A program made the position numbers and the translations under genes. The notes beneath the pieces were generated by a model. The model was not told the origin of the DNA. It saw only the letters and a list, made by a program, of their open reading frames with translations, and did no database searches. DNA of 64,000 nt, taken from positions 1 through 64,000 of the forward strand of contig NZ_VSEY01000037.1 in assembly GCF_008086045.1 (NCBI RefSeq). Reading direction: 5' to 3'. The DNA comes from Nonomuraea sp. PA05 (lineage in GTDB: Bacteria > Actinomycetota > Actinomycetes > Streptosporangiales > Streptosporangiaceae). Positions 51,315 to 58,930 of this stretch are shown here, piece after piece; position 1 is the first letter of the stretch; every line of letters starts with the position of its first letter.

Positions 51315-52658
51315 TCAGCGGGACACTGTGGCGTCTACCGTCACCCCTGCCATGGCGGAGCGAACTCCGGCCGCTTCGAGGGCCTTACGATATGCGGCCG
51401 TCTGCTGTGCTCTGGCCTCCGCCCTGCCGTACAGGTCGCCCAGCTCACGCCAGCAGCGCGCGGCCTGCCGGTCGGAGCCGAACACCGGCCGGTCGAGCGT
51501 GACCAGCAGCTCGTGCGCGTGACGCAGGTGCGCCGAGGCGTCGTCGCCGGAGTCGAGCGCGATGGTCGCCAGCACGAGGTGGGCCTCGGCGGGCGTCGTG
51601 CCCGAGCGGTCGTGGGAGAGCCCCAGCGCCGTGGCCGCCAGCTCGCCCGCGCCGGTCGCGTCGCCGGCCCGCAGCTTGACCCGCGCGTGCACGATCAAGC
51701 TCTCGCCGTGCTCGCGCAGGGTGCCGGGGAACACCGCGAACGCCCTGACCGCGCTCGCGACGAGCCGCTCCGCCTCCTCGATCGGCGCCGCGGGCATCCT
51801 GGACCAGTGCATGGCGGTCCTGGCGAGCTGCAGCGCGAGCCTGGCCTGCCGACCGGCTCCGATGGCGTCGTCGGCCAGGCGCACGGCCAGCGCCGAGTCC
51901 TCGCCCGCCGCCGCCGCGGCACTGGCGTGCCACAGGGCTTGGATCTCACCGGAACGGTCCACAACTTCAGGTACGCCTGACAGGTCCAATACCCGCCGGA
52001 CGTAGCCGAGCTCTGGGGAGTCGCTCTCGCTCTCGCTGCGCGCCTCGATCAGCGCGGCGGCCAGGTCGGTGGCGAGCTCGCCCCGCGTGATGGACAGCCG
52101 CTCGGCCTGGGCCAGCGCGCTGGCGGCCAGGTCGCGGGCCCGCAGCCGGTCGCCCGCCCGCTGGTAGCAGCGGCTCAGCGCGATCGTGAGCGGCAGGTCG
52201 GCCAGCCGCTCGGGGTGAGCAGCCGCCTCTCTCCTGAGGCGCTCGAACGCCTCCACGGCCTGACCCAGCCTGCCCTGGGCCTCCAGCGCACGCGCCCTGC
52301 CGAACCGCGCCTGCGCGGTCAGCATGGCGTTCTCCTCGTCGGCGGCCTTCACGATCTCCGTGAAGCGGTCGGCGGCGATGGACGGGTCTCCGTGCTGCAA
52401 CTCCAGCTCGGCGTGACGCAGGCCCAGCTCGGTGTCGATGCGCTGCCGAGGCTCGATCCCGTGAAGGAGGAACTCGGTCGTGCACCCCAGCCGCTCGGCC
52501 AGGAGCCGGGCCACCACAGGAGTCGGCGTGCGCTTACCCGACTCAATGAGCGAGACATAACTGTCCGACAGGTCGGGTCCGGCCAGTTGGGCCTGAGACA
52601 TCCGCCTGTTCAGCCGCAGTCCTCGGACGCGGTCACCGATGGTTCCCTGACTCGGCAT
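51315..52658 (-). CDS. XRE-family helix-turn-helix regulator with TPR repeats
   Basis: A 447-residue protein. The Cro/C1-type DNA-binding domain is at the N-terminus (GDRVRGLRLNRRMSQAQLAG, SDSYVSLIESGKRTPTPVVA); the remaining 370 residues are helical repeats resembling tetratricopeptides (for example RFGRARALEAQGRLGQAVEA). Such regulators often answer to peptides or protein partners and control development or antibiotic genes. ATG 52658 is preferred; ATG 52670 is in frame. A GCAATGATTGC palindrome lies 34 bases upstream. Targets are unknown. Confidence 0.85.
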   Translation of the reverse strand: MPSQGTIGDRVRGLRLNRRMSQAQLAGPDLSDSYVSLIESGKRTPTPVVARLLAERLGCTTEFLLHGIEPRQRIDTELGLRHAELELQHGDPSIAADRFTEIVKAADEENAMLTAQARFGRARALEAQGRLGQAVEAFERLRREAAAHPERLADLPLTIALSRCYQRAGDRLRARDLAASALAQAERLSITRGELATDLAAALIEARSESESDSPELGYVRRVLDLSGVPEVVDRSGEIQALWHASAAAAAGEDSALAVRLADDAIGAGRQARLALQLARTAMHWSRMPAAPIEEAERLVASAVRAFAVFPGTLREHGESLIVHARVKLRAGDATGAGELAATALGLSHDRSGTTPAEAHLVLATIALDSGDDASAHLRHAHELLVTLDRPVFGSDRQAARCWRELGDLYGRAEARAQQTAAYRKALEAAGVRSAMAGVTVDATVSR

Positions 52659-52692
52659 CTCATCTCTCAAGGCGGGGAAGGGTCAACAACAC

Positions 52693-52703
52693 GCAATGAT
52701 TGC
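52693..52703. promoter_or_regulatory. Short palindrome upstream of the XRE regulator
   Basis: GCAAT-G-ATTGC, 5-bp arms around one base, lies in an A/T-richer stretch ahead of the gene. It may be an autoregulatory half-site pair; the short arms make this uncertain. Confidence 0.35.
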
Positions 52704-52754
52704 ATGAAGTAGCCGAATCTGGTATCCCCGCGTGAAGAATTTGCCACGCCGAGA

Positions 52755-53288
52755 TTAATCGTCGCTGTCGTCCTTGCTGGGAAAAAGCATCTGACAGACC
52801 TCAAGGTAGAGCGTTTCCGGATACGGAATGTACTCGACCGTTGACAGAGCCTGATCCTGGCCGGCCGACTCGAGGATGAACTCACCGTAACCGAGCATGC
52901 GCCCGAGCAGAGATCTCTGGAAGCTCATGTCGGTGACCTTGCCCAGGGGCATCATCGCGACCTTGCGGGTGATGAGACCCGTGGTCAGCAACATCCGCTT
53001 CGATGTCACCACAAAGTAATCGACCGACCACTCCGCGACTTTCCATACGAAACGGATCAGCAGCAGGAGCCAGAGCCACCAGACGACGACGAGTGCCGTG
53101 CCGCCCGCCTCGCCGCCGCCGAAGAACTTGCTGAGAAGCGCGGCGATGATGAGGCCGCCGAGCACCTCGGCGACCGGGCGCAGCAGGATGGCAGGATGCC
53201 GCCGCACCATGATGACCTGTTGTTCGTGGGGGAGGAGGTAGCGGTTGACCGACGATGGAGCTGAGTCCCCGTGGGTCACAAGTCTCAT
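52755..53288 (-). CDS. PH-domain (YdbS/bPH2-like) membrane protein
   Basis: A 177-residue protein with two predicted helices near residues 35-85 (VLGGLIIAALLSKFF and ALVVVWWLWLLLLIRFVW) followed by a bacterial PH domain: YFVVTSKRMLLTTGLITRKV, MPLGKVTDMSFQRSLLGRML, and GEFILESAGQDQALSTVEYI are the DUF304/bPH2 signatures. Preceded by a small membrane protein gene with a 4-base overlap. Function is unknown; a membrane-associated structural or stress role is usual for the family. Confidence 0.88.
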   Translation of the reverse strand: MRLVTHGDSAPSSVNRYLLPHEQQVIMVRRHPAILLRPVAEVLGGLIIAALLSKFFGGGEAGGTALVVVWWLWLLLLIRFVWKVAEWSVDYFVVTSKRMLLTTGLITRKVAMMPLGKVTDMSFQRSLLGRMLGYGEFILESAGQDQALSTVEYIPYPETLYLEVCQMLFPSKDDSDD

Positions 53289-53443
53289 GAGAGGCTGTTC
53301 ACAAATTGTGCCAGCGAGTCGGCCGCGTTGAACACCGTGTCGAACGCTCCTCTCACCGCGTCCGCGGCGTCAGCTGGTCGCGCGAACAGGTAGTACGCAA
53401 CAAATGCGATACCACCGTATGTGAGGACCTTTTTGACCTGCAC
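53285..53443 (-). CDS. Small hypothetical protein, 52 residues
   Basis: GTG 53443 has GGAGG five bases upstream. The product (VQVKKVLTYGGIAFVAYYLF and an amphipathic rest) has one short hydrophobic helix and a helical C-terminal half (GAFDTVFNAADSLAQFVNSL). It overlaps the PH-domain gene by four bases, so the two are co-translated and may act together at the membrane. No domain recognised. A longer start at 53473 lacks a good binding site. Confidence 0.75.
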   Translation of the reverse strand: MQVKKVLTYGGIAFVAYYLFARPADAADAVRGAFDTVFNAADSLAQFVNSLS

Positions 53444-53540
53444 CGTCGCCTCCGTGCCACTTACCCACTCCACCCGCCAACTACATTACCCACCCGAGTG
53501 CCCGGGTAAAGGTGACTTGGCGGGTTAGTTTGGATCTTGC

Positions 53541-53765
53541 TTAGCCACGCTCACTGGCCACCAGAGCCAGCACGTGAAGGTGCTTGCGCGCGATGCGCTC
53601 GACAAGGCTCGGGTGGGCATAGCCGGTGACCTCCAGCGCGCCGTAGTGCGCCGCCTCCACGCAGCGCGTTACGGTGGTCGCGGAGTGAATGCCGGCGAAC
53701 TCGTCGCACAGCACCGTCTCCACGTCCGCGTACGGAGTCGGATCCGTCTCGGTGTGATCGGTCAT
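53541..53765 (-). CDS. Small three-helix-bundle domain protein
   Basis: ATG 53765 has GGGGGAG five bases upstream; the product is 74 residues. EFAGIHSATTVTRCVEAAHY and PSLVERIARKHLHVLALVAS fit the actinobacterial three-helix bundle dimerisation family (proteins of 70-130 residues that pair helices around an 'A-G-x-H-S-x-x-T-V' motif). The family assignment is from memory of this pattern. It stands alone between the PH-domain pair and upp; function is unknown. Confidence 0.7.
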   Translation of the reverse strand: MTDHTETDPTPYADVETVLCDEFAGIHSATTVTRCVEAAHYGALEVTGYAHPSLVERIARKHLHVLALVASERG

Positions 53766-53908
53766 CGTGCTCCCCCACGCGCATGCGGAAGTTGCCTTCC
53801 CGCCTCTTCGTACCCACCCAACCACAGTATGTAACGAAGCAATGACCGAGTGTGACGAAAAAAGACTTCTCTGCGGGAACGGACGCTCAGGCGACGCCGT
53901 GAAGAGGG

Positions 53909-54547
53909 TCAGACCACGCCGTAGAGGCGGTCGCCGGCGTCGCCGAGGCCCGGCACGATGTAGCCGTTCTCGTTCAGCCGCTCGTCGAGCGCCGCGGTGA
54001 CCACGCGGATCGGCTTGCCGGAGTTGGCGAACACCTTGTCCATGTACGCCAGCCCCTCGGGCGCCGCCAGCAGGCACAGCGCGGTGACGTCCACGGCGCC
54101 CCGGTCGAAGAGGAACTGCACGGCCGCCGCCAGCGTGCCGCCGGTGGCCAGCATCGGGTCGACCACGTAGCACTGCCGGCCGGACAGGTCGTCGGGCAGA
54201 CGCGTGGCGTACGTCTCCGCCTGGAGCGTGGACTCGTTGCGGATCATGCCGAGGAAGCCGACCTCGGCCGTGGGCAGCAGCCTCGTCATGCCGTCGAGCA
54301 TGCCGAGACCGGCCCGCAGGATGGGCACCACCAGCGGGTACGGCTTGGCCAGGCGCACACCCCTGGCCGGTGAGACCGGCGTCTCCACGGTGACGTCGGT
54401 GACCCGCACGTCACGCGTGGCCTCGTACGCGAGCAGCGTCACCAGCTCGTCCGCGAGCCTGCGGAAGGTCGGCGAGTCGGTGCGGACATCGCGCAGCGTG
54501 GTGAGCTTGTGCGCCACGAGCGGATGATCGACGACGAGGGTCTCCAT
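53909..54547 (-). CDS. upp: Uracil phosphoribosyltransferase
   Basis: A 212-residue enzyme that salvages uracil to UMP with PRPP. Typical parts are VDHPLVAHKLTTLRDVRTDS at the start, VPILRAGLGMLDG, the PRPP loop VVDPMLATGGTLAAAV, and the uracil-binding C-terminus NENGYIVPGLGDAGDRLYG. Full family length. Divergent from the tRNA-deaminase locus, as in Streptomyces, where upp lies near tadA. Confidence 0.97.
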   Translation of the reverse strand: METLVVDHPLVAHKLTTLRDVRTDSPTFRRLADELVTLLAYEATRDVRVTDVTVETPVSPARGVRLAKPYPLVVPILRAGLGMLDGMTRLLPTAEVGFLGMIRNESTLQAETYATRLPDDLSGRQCYVVDPMLATGGTLAAAVQFLFDRGAVDVTALCLLAAPEGLAYMDKVFANSGKPIRVVTAALDERLNENGYIVPGLGDAGDRLYGVV

Positions 54548-54746
54548 GGGTCACCACGCTATCTCCTGACACACCGTGCTGAGGACCCCCTCACCTGCGG
54601 CCTTGGAGCGTTACACAGGGTCGCGGCCACTTCACATCTTTGGTTTTGATCACAATTTGGTCGGAGAGGCACACGCCTGGTGGTCAGGTCTGGAACGATT
54701 GGGTGCTGGTGATATCTGTCGTGTCAGAGGTCGGGTGGGGATGGCG

Positions 54747-55256
54747 ATGACAGACGAGGACGCTCTTGACTTCGCCATCGTGGTCTATCGCGAGGACGGT
54801 TGCTGGCAGGCCGAGCTGCTGCCGGTGACGTTGACGTCCGATCTTGAGGGGCTGATCCATGCCCTCAAGCAGCAGCCCAGCGAGAGCGGCACGATCGGCC
54901 TGATCGCCGTCGGCGACGAGTTCTTCGTGGCGCTGCGGGTCCTGGGCGACCGGGTGGACGTGTTCCTGTCCGACATCGCCGCCTCGTGGGATTTCCCGCT
55001 GGCGGAGCAGGTTCTGGAGTACCTCGACGTCCCCGTGCCGGACGAGGAGGAGCTCGACGAGATCCTCCAGGACGAGGAGACCGTGCTGCCCGCGGGAGAT
55101 CTGTCGATCTTCGCCGATCTCGGGTTGGACGAGATGGAGCTGGGCATCCTCTCCGGCGACATCGATCTGCTGCCCGAAGATGTGCTGTCCAGCATCGCCG
55201 CGCGGCTCGGCTTCTCCGAGCCGTTCGAGCGTGCCATCGAATCGGTCTTCGGCTGA
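54747..55256 (+). CDS. tRNA adenosine deaminase-associated protein (first copy)
   Basis: A 169-residue acidic protein of the family found next to tadA in actinobacteria. ALDFAIVVYREDGCWQAELL and LRVLGDRVDVFLSDIAASWD are the family core; the C-terminal half is Asp/Glu-rich (PDEEELDEILQDEETVL). ATG 54747 has GGTGGGG six bases upstream; ATG 54741 is also in frame. The function is unproven; linkage suggests a role with TadA. A related second copy follows 18 bases later. Confidence 0.8.
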   Translation: MTDEDALDFAIVVYREDGCWQAELLPVTLTSDLEGLIHALKQQPSESGTIGLIAVGDEFFVALRVLGDRVDVFLSDIAASWDFPLAEQVLEYLDVPVPDEEELDEILQDEETVLPAGDLSIFADLGLDEMELGILSGDIDLLPEDVLSSIAARLGFSEPFERAIESVFG

Positions 55257-55274
55257 CCCCCCAGGAGCGCGGAC

Positions 55275-55751
55275 ATGGCGTCCAACACCTTTTCTGCGGC
55301 CTTCGTCAGAACCTCCGGCGGCTGGAGCGGGGCCGAGGTCGATCTCGGGGACGCCGAGATCGTCGACGACTTCGGTGACGCGGTCACGGAGGCGCTGGGC
55401 CTCGCGGGCGACGAACTGGCCCTGCTCTGTGTCGAGGTCGAGGACGAATGGTTCGCCATCGCGCGCTACCGGGGCGAGGACGAGCCGCGCGTGTTCCTCT
55501 CCGACGTGCACGCCATCGTCTCCGACACCCTGGGCGAGCTGTTCGCCGAGTTCGCCGGGGTCGCGCCCGACAAGGACGGCAACGGGCTGGGCGTGCGTCC
55601 GGCGGGTGACTTCGAGTTGCTGAGCGATCTGGGTGTGAGCTCGGAGGAGTTGCTGGAGCTGAGCATGGAAGAGGGCCTGCTGCCCGCCGACATCCTGTCG
55701 GTGATCGCCGAGCGGCTGTCGTTCGCCGACGAGCTCGACCGCCTGCGGTGA
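55275..55751 (+). CDS. tRNA adenosine deaminase-associated protein (second copy)
   Basis: A 158-residue paralogue of the preceding gene: SAAFVRTSGGWSGAEVDLGD aligns with its start, EDEWFAIARYRGEDEPRVFL and SDVHAIVSDTLGELF with its core, and SEELLELSMEEGLLPADILS with its end (compare LDEMELGILSGDIDLLPED). Adjacent paralogues upstream of tadA suggest a heterodimer or subfunctionalisation. CCAGGAGCGC precedes ATG 55275. Confidence 0.85.
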   Translation: MASNTFSAAFVRTSGGWSGAEVDLGDAEIVDDFGDAVTEALGLAGDELALLCVEVEDEWFAIARYRGEDEPRVFLSDVHAIVSDTLGELFAEFAGVAPDKDGNGLGVRPAGDFELLSDLGVSSEELLELSMEEGLLPADILSVIAERLSFADELDRLR

Positions 55752-55800
55752 CCGGGCGCCCCACCTCACCGGGACCCGCTTCGCCGTGCCCTGCCTCGGC

Positions 55801-55920
55801 GCGACCCACCTCGTCGCGACCCACCTCGTCGCGACCCACCTCGTCGCGACCCACCTCGTCGCGACCCACCTCGTCGCGACCCACCTCGTCGCGACCCACC
55901 TCGTCGCGACCCACCTCGTC
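55801..55920. repeat. 15-bp minisatellite, eight perfect copies, in front of tadA
   Basis: CGCGACCCACCTCGT is repeated exactly eight times (120 bp), ending at the GTG of tadA, whose GTGACTCACGAGGAG is a diverged ninth unit. The unit is a multiple of three and in frame with tadA. If translation began upstream (GTG 55786), it would encode ATHLV repeats, but no ribosome binding site supports that. The array lies between the deaminase-associated gene and tadA. Confidence 0.95.
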
Positions 55921-56376
55921 GTGACTCACGAGGAGGCCATGCGACTGGCCCTGGCGCAGGCCGTCGCGGCCGGCGACAGGGGAGAGATCCCCGTGGGCGC
56001 CGTCGTGCTCGACCCGCTCGGCGAGGTGCTGTCGGCCGCGGGCAACGACCGCGAGTCCGCCGCCGACCCCACCGCCCACGCCGAGGTGCTCGCGCTGCGC
56101 CGCGCCGCCGCGCAGCGCGGCGAATGGCGGCTGACCGGCTGCACGCTCGTGGTCACGCTGGAGCCCTGCACGATGTGCGCGGGCGCCGCCGTGCTCGCCA
56201 GGGTCGAACGCATCGTGTACGGGGCCACCGACGAGAAGGGCGGGGCCGTGGGGTCCCTCTGGGACGTCGTACGGGACCGCCGGCTCAACCATCGGCCGGA
56301 GGTCGTCATGGGCGTGATGGTCGAGGAGTGCGGTGCGGCCCTTAAGCGGTTCTTCGCACCTCGCCGGATCCGGTAA
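55921..56376 (+). CDS. tadA: tRNA-specific adenosine deaminase
   Basis: About 151 residues; converts the wobble adenosine of tRNA-Arg(ACG) to inosine. The zinc deaminase motifs HAEVLALRRAA and LEPCTMCAGAAV are complete, with catalytic Glu in HAE. The core starts at MRLALAQAVAAG. GTG 55921 is given as start because it ends the repeat; ATG 55939 has GAGGAGG but only two bases away. The tRNA-Ser gene follows eleven bases after the stop. Essential in most bacteria. Confidence 0.93.
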   Translation: MTHEEAMRLALAQAVAAGDRGEIPVGAVVLDPLGEVLSAAGNDRESAADPTAHAEVLALRRAAAQRGEWRLTGCTLVVTLEPCTMCAGAAVLARVERIVYGATDEKGGAVGSLWDVVRDRRLNHRPEVVMGVMVEECGAALKRFFAPRRIR

Positions 56377-56386
56377 GCTCGTGCGC

Positions 56387-56476
56387 GGTGGTGTCGCCTA
56401 GTGGCCGAGGGCGCACGCCTCGAAAGCGTGTGATGGGGCAACTCATCCGTGGGTTCAAATCCCACCACCACCGCCA
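56387..56476 (+). tRNA. tRNA-Ser (anticodon CGA)
   Basis: A complete class II cloverleaf: acceptor stem GGTGGTG / CACCACC, discriminator G, encoded CCA, anticodon stem CACGC / GCGTG with loop CTCGAAA (anticodon CGA at 56421-56423, reading UCG), an extended variable arm, and T arm GTGGG / CCCAC with loop TTCAAAT. Immediately downstream of tadA, as in other actinobacteria. Confidence 0.96.
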
Positions 56477-56569
56477 CCAGAAGGGGCTTCCGACCAGCAC
56501 GTCGGAGGCCCTTTTCGCTGTCCGGCCCCCTCGCGCCTCGCCCTTTCGCGCATCGTCGGGCACAAAAAA

Positions 56570-56590
56570 GGAGCCGCGATCAGCGGCTCC
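56570..56590. terminator. Terminator after tRNA-Ser and the convergent 98-residue gene
   Basis: GGAGCCGC / GCGGCTCC with a 5-base loop is preceded by six A residues, which give a U-run on the minus strand just after the stop at 56604. On the plus strand it is followed by CTTTCCTTCTTTCT, so it can end the tRNA transcript as well. Confidence 0.88.
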
Positions 56591-56603
56591 CTTTCCTTCT
56601 TTC

Positions 56604-56900
56604 TCAGTTGGGCAGTTCGAGAACCCTGGCATGCAGGATGGACCGCTGATGCAGCGCCGCCCGCAACGCCCGGTGCAGGCCGTCCTCCAGATAGAGCTCA
56701 CCCTGCCACTGCACCACGTGCGGGAAGAGGTCCCCGTAGAACGTGGAGTCGGCGGCGAGCAGCGAGTGCAGGTCCAGCATGGCCTTCGTGGTGATCAGAG
56801 AGTCGAGCCGGACCTGCCGGGGAGGGATCTGAGCCCACTCGCGGTTCGTCAGACCGTGGTCGGGGTAAGGGCGTCCGTCGCCGACTAGCTTGAAGATCAC
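56604..56900 (-). CDS. Conserved actinobacterial protein of unknown function
   Basis: A 98-residue soluble protein beginning MIFKLVGDGRPYPDHGLTNR and ending with QWQGELYLEDGLHRALRAAL. The last part resembles the D-G-x-H-R substrate loop of ParB/Srx-like folds. Close homologues are common and of constant length in Streptomyces and relatives; some are automatically labelled VapB-type antitoxin, but no toxin gene is adjacent and I do not adopt that name. Clear terminator downstream. Confidence 0.75.
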   Translation of the reverse strand: MIFKLVGDGRPYPDHGLTNREWAQIPPRQVRLDSLITTKAMLDLHSLLAADSTFYGDLFPHVVQWQGELYLEDGLHRALRAALHQRSILHARVLELPN

Positions 56901-56910
56901 CCCCCTGATT

Positions 56911-57789
56911 TTAGGAGAGAATCCGATTCCTCGCGCTATCCGCCCGTGTCAGGGCAAGCCCGTTGAGATCGCAGTCGGCCGGGGCGCCCTTTTCGTAACC
57001 GCGCTGGAAAGCCTTGACGCGTTGCTCGGAGCTGCCGTGGGTGAACGATTCAGGATCGATTCTGCCCGTGGTGCGTTGCTGGATCCTGTCGTCGCCCACC
57101 GCCGCGGCGGCGTCGATCGCCTCGGAGATCTCCGCCTGGGTGAAGGGGCGCTCGTAGAAGCCGGTGTCGATCGCGTTGCGGGCCCACACGCCGGCGTAGC
57201 AGTCGGCCTGCAGCTCGATGGGGACGGAGCTGCCCTCGTTGAGTACGCCGAGGAGGTTCTGGACGTGGTGGCCGTACTCGTGGGCGATCACGTACGCCTG
57301 GGCGAAGGGGCCGCCCTTGGCGCCGAACTGGCTGTGGAGCTGGTCGAAGAAGCTCAGGTCGAGGTAGACGCGCTGGTCGCCGGGGCAGTAGAAGGGGCCT
57401 ACGGAGGAGTCGGCCGAGCCGCAGCCGGTGTTCAACCGGCCCGAGTACAGGACGGTCTTCGCCAGCCGATAATCGGAAATTTCCTGCTTCCAGTAGTCCT
57501 GGATGCTGTTGACGACGCCCACCACCTGGCACTTCTCCGACTGGTCGGCGTCCTTGCCCGTCTTGCACTGCTCCGACAGGTTGGCCGGAGGCTGCTGCTG
57601 CGCGGGCTCGCCGCCCCCGCCGACGTTGTTCAGCACGAACACCAGCACGAGCACGATCAGGCTGACGATCCCGCCTCCGCCGATGACCATGCCCCCGGGA
57701 AACCCGGAGAAGCCGCTGCCTCCGCCGCCGCTGCCTCCGCGGTCCTCCACCTGCGAGGAATCCAGGTCGACCTGGTCCCGGAAATCCAT
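56911..57789 (-). CDS. Neutral zinc metallopeptidase (YpfJ family)
   Basis: A 292-residue membrane-anchored protein. After a short cytoplasmic N-terminus (MDFRDQVDLDSSQVEDRGGS) one helix (VIGGGGIVSLIVLVLVFVLN) leads to an extracytoplasmic peptidase-like domain with YVIAHEYGHHVQNLLG, the H-E-x-x-H zinc motif, and NAIDTGFYERPFTQAEI. About 45% identical by eye to the next gene, so they are tandem duplicates. Substrates are unknown. ATG 57789 has AAAGGACG upstream. Confidence 0.9.
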   Translation of the reverse strand: MDFRDQVDLDSSQVEDRGGSGGGGSGFSGFPGGMVIGGGGIVSLIVLVLVFVLNNVGGGGEPAQQQPPANLSEQCKTGKDADQSEKCQVVGVVNSIQDYWKQEISDYRLAKTVLYSGRLNTGCGSADSSVGPFYCPGDQRVYLDLSFFDQLHSQFGAKGGPFAQAYVIAHEYGHHVQNLLGVLNEGSSVPIELQADCYAGVWARNAIDTGFYERPFTQAEISEAIDAAAAVGDDRIQQRTTGRIDPESFTHGSSEQRVKAFQRGYEKGAPADCDLNGLALTRADSARNRILS

Positions 57790-57853
57790 GGTGACGTCCT
57801 TTCCCGCCGTTGCGCCTGGCGGGACAACTGCCCCGGGGAAGGCCCGCCTATCG

Positions 57854-58828
57854 CTAGATGCCGCCGCTGAAGGTGTCGCACCGCTCGGGGTCGCCGCTCT
57901 CGTACCCGGTGGTGAACCACTTCTCGCGCTGCTGGGAGGTGCCGTGCGTGAAGGCGTCCGGGGTCACCCGGCCCTGCGTGCGCCGCTGGATGCTGTCGTC
58001 GCCGACCGCCGCGGCGGCGCTGAGCGCCTGGTCGATGTCGCTCTGTGAGAACGGCTCGCGGTAGAAGCCCGTCTTGACGGCGTTCTGCGCCCAGACGCCC
58101 GCGTAGCAGTCCGCCTGGAGTTCGAGGCGCACGGACGGGCTGTCGGCGCCCGGGCGGTTGCCGCGGCCGACCCTGTTCATGGTGCCGAGCAGGTTCTGGA
58201 CGTGGTGGCCGTACTCGTGGGCGATCACGTACGCCTGCGCGAACGGCCCGCCCTCGGCCCCGAAGTCGCGCTGGAGCGTGTCGAAGAACGTCAGGTCCAG
58301 GTAGACCTTGCGGTCGGCCGGGCAGTAGAACGGCCCGACGGCGGAGTCGGCCGCGCCGCAGCCGGTGTCGACCGCCTGCGAGAACAGCACGGTCTTGGCG
58401 GGCGTGTACTGCTTGCGCCCGCGCTCCTGGAACGCCTGGCGCCAGTACGACTGGATGCTGTTCACCGTTCCGACGACGCGGCAGTCCTCCGACTGGTCGG
58501 CGTCGGCGCCCGTCTTGCAGCGCTCGGCCAGGTTGCCGCTGGGCGAGGCCGCGGGAGGGGCGCTGGGCTGCTGCCCGCCGCCCTGCCCGCCCTGCTGGCC
58601 GCCCTCGTCGCCGGTGAAGGGCGAGGGCACGATGCCGAACAGGAACATCGCCCCCACCGCCAGGAGCAGCAGCAGGCAGCCTCCGCCGCCCCGGCCGCCG
58701 ATGGGCAGCATGCATCCGCCCGGCATCCCGCCGAACCCGCCGCCGCGACCGCCGCCGGGCCGCGGGCCTGAGGCGCGTACGTCCTCGACCTGGGACGGGT
58801 CGAGTGGCTTGTCATCGTCGAACTGCAT
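57854..58828 (-). CDS. Neutral zinc metallopeptidase (YpfJ family), second copy
   Basis: A 324-residue paralogue of the downstream gene. MQFDDDKPLDPSQVEDVRAS, a Gly-rich stretch, one helix (CLLLLLAVGAMFLFGIV), then the zinc domain with YVIAHEYGHHVQNLLG and DAFTHGTSQQREKWFTTGYE. It has longer Gly/Pro-rich linkers than its neighbour. The two genes are separated by 64 bases and read in the same direction. Role unknown; family members are extracellular. Confidence 0.9.
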   Translation of the reverse strand: MQFDDDKPLDPSQVEDVRASGPRPGGGRGGGFGGMPGGCMLPIGGRGGGGCLLLLLAVGAMFLFGIVPSPFTGDEGGQQGGQGGGQQPSAPPAASPSGNLAERCKTGADADQSEDCRVVGTVNSIQSYWRQAFQERGRKQYTPAKTVLFSQAVDTGCGAADSAVGPFYCPADRKVYLDLTFFDTLQRDFGAEGGPFAQAYVIAHEYGHHVQNLLGTMNRVGRGNRPGADSPSVRLELQADCYAGVWAQNAVKTGFYREPFSQSDIDQALSAAAAVGDDSIQRRTQGRVTPDAFTHGTSQQREKWFTTGYESGDPERCDTFSGGI

Positions 58829-58878
58829 CGCGCGCTCCCTCCGACGCAGTTCTCCCCCGTAGTCATTCGATTACGCAC

Positions 58879-58894
58879 GGCGACGATAATCGCC
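58879..58894. promoter_or_regulatory. Palindrome in the metallopeptidase / LysE divergent promoter
   Basis: GGCGA-CGATAA-TCGCC forms 5-bp arms around six bases, placed 37 bases before the LysE ATG. It is a possible operator; the arms are short and no regulator gene is adjacent. Confidence 0.3.
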
Positions 58895-58930
58895 ATGATA
58901 TTTCGTGATCGGCCCGATATTGTGGCCACC

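Noticed and set aside
56604..56900. VapB antitoxin
   Set aside because: No PIN-domain toxin gene beside it and no recognisable antitoxin DNA-binding fold.
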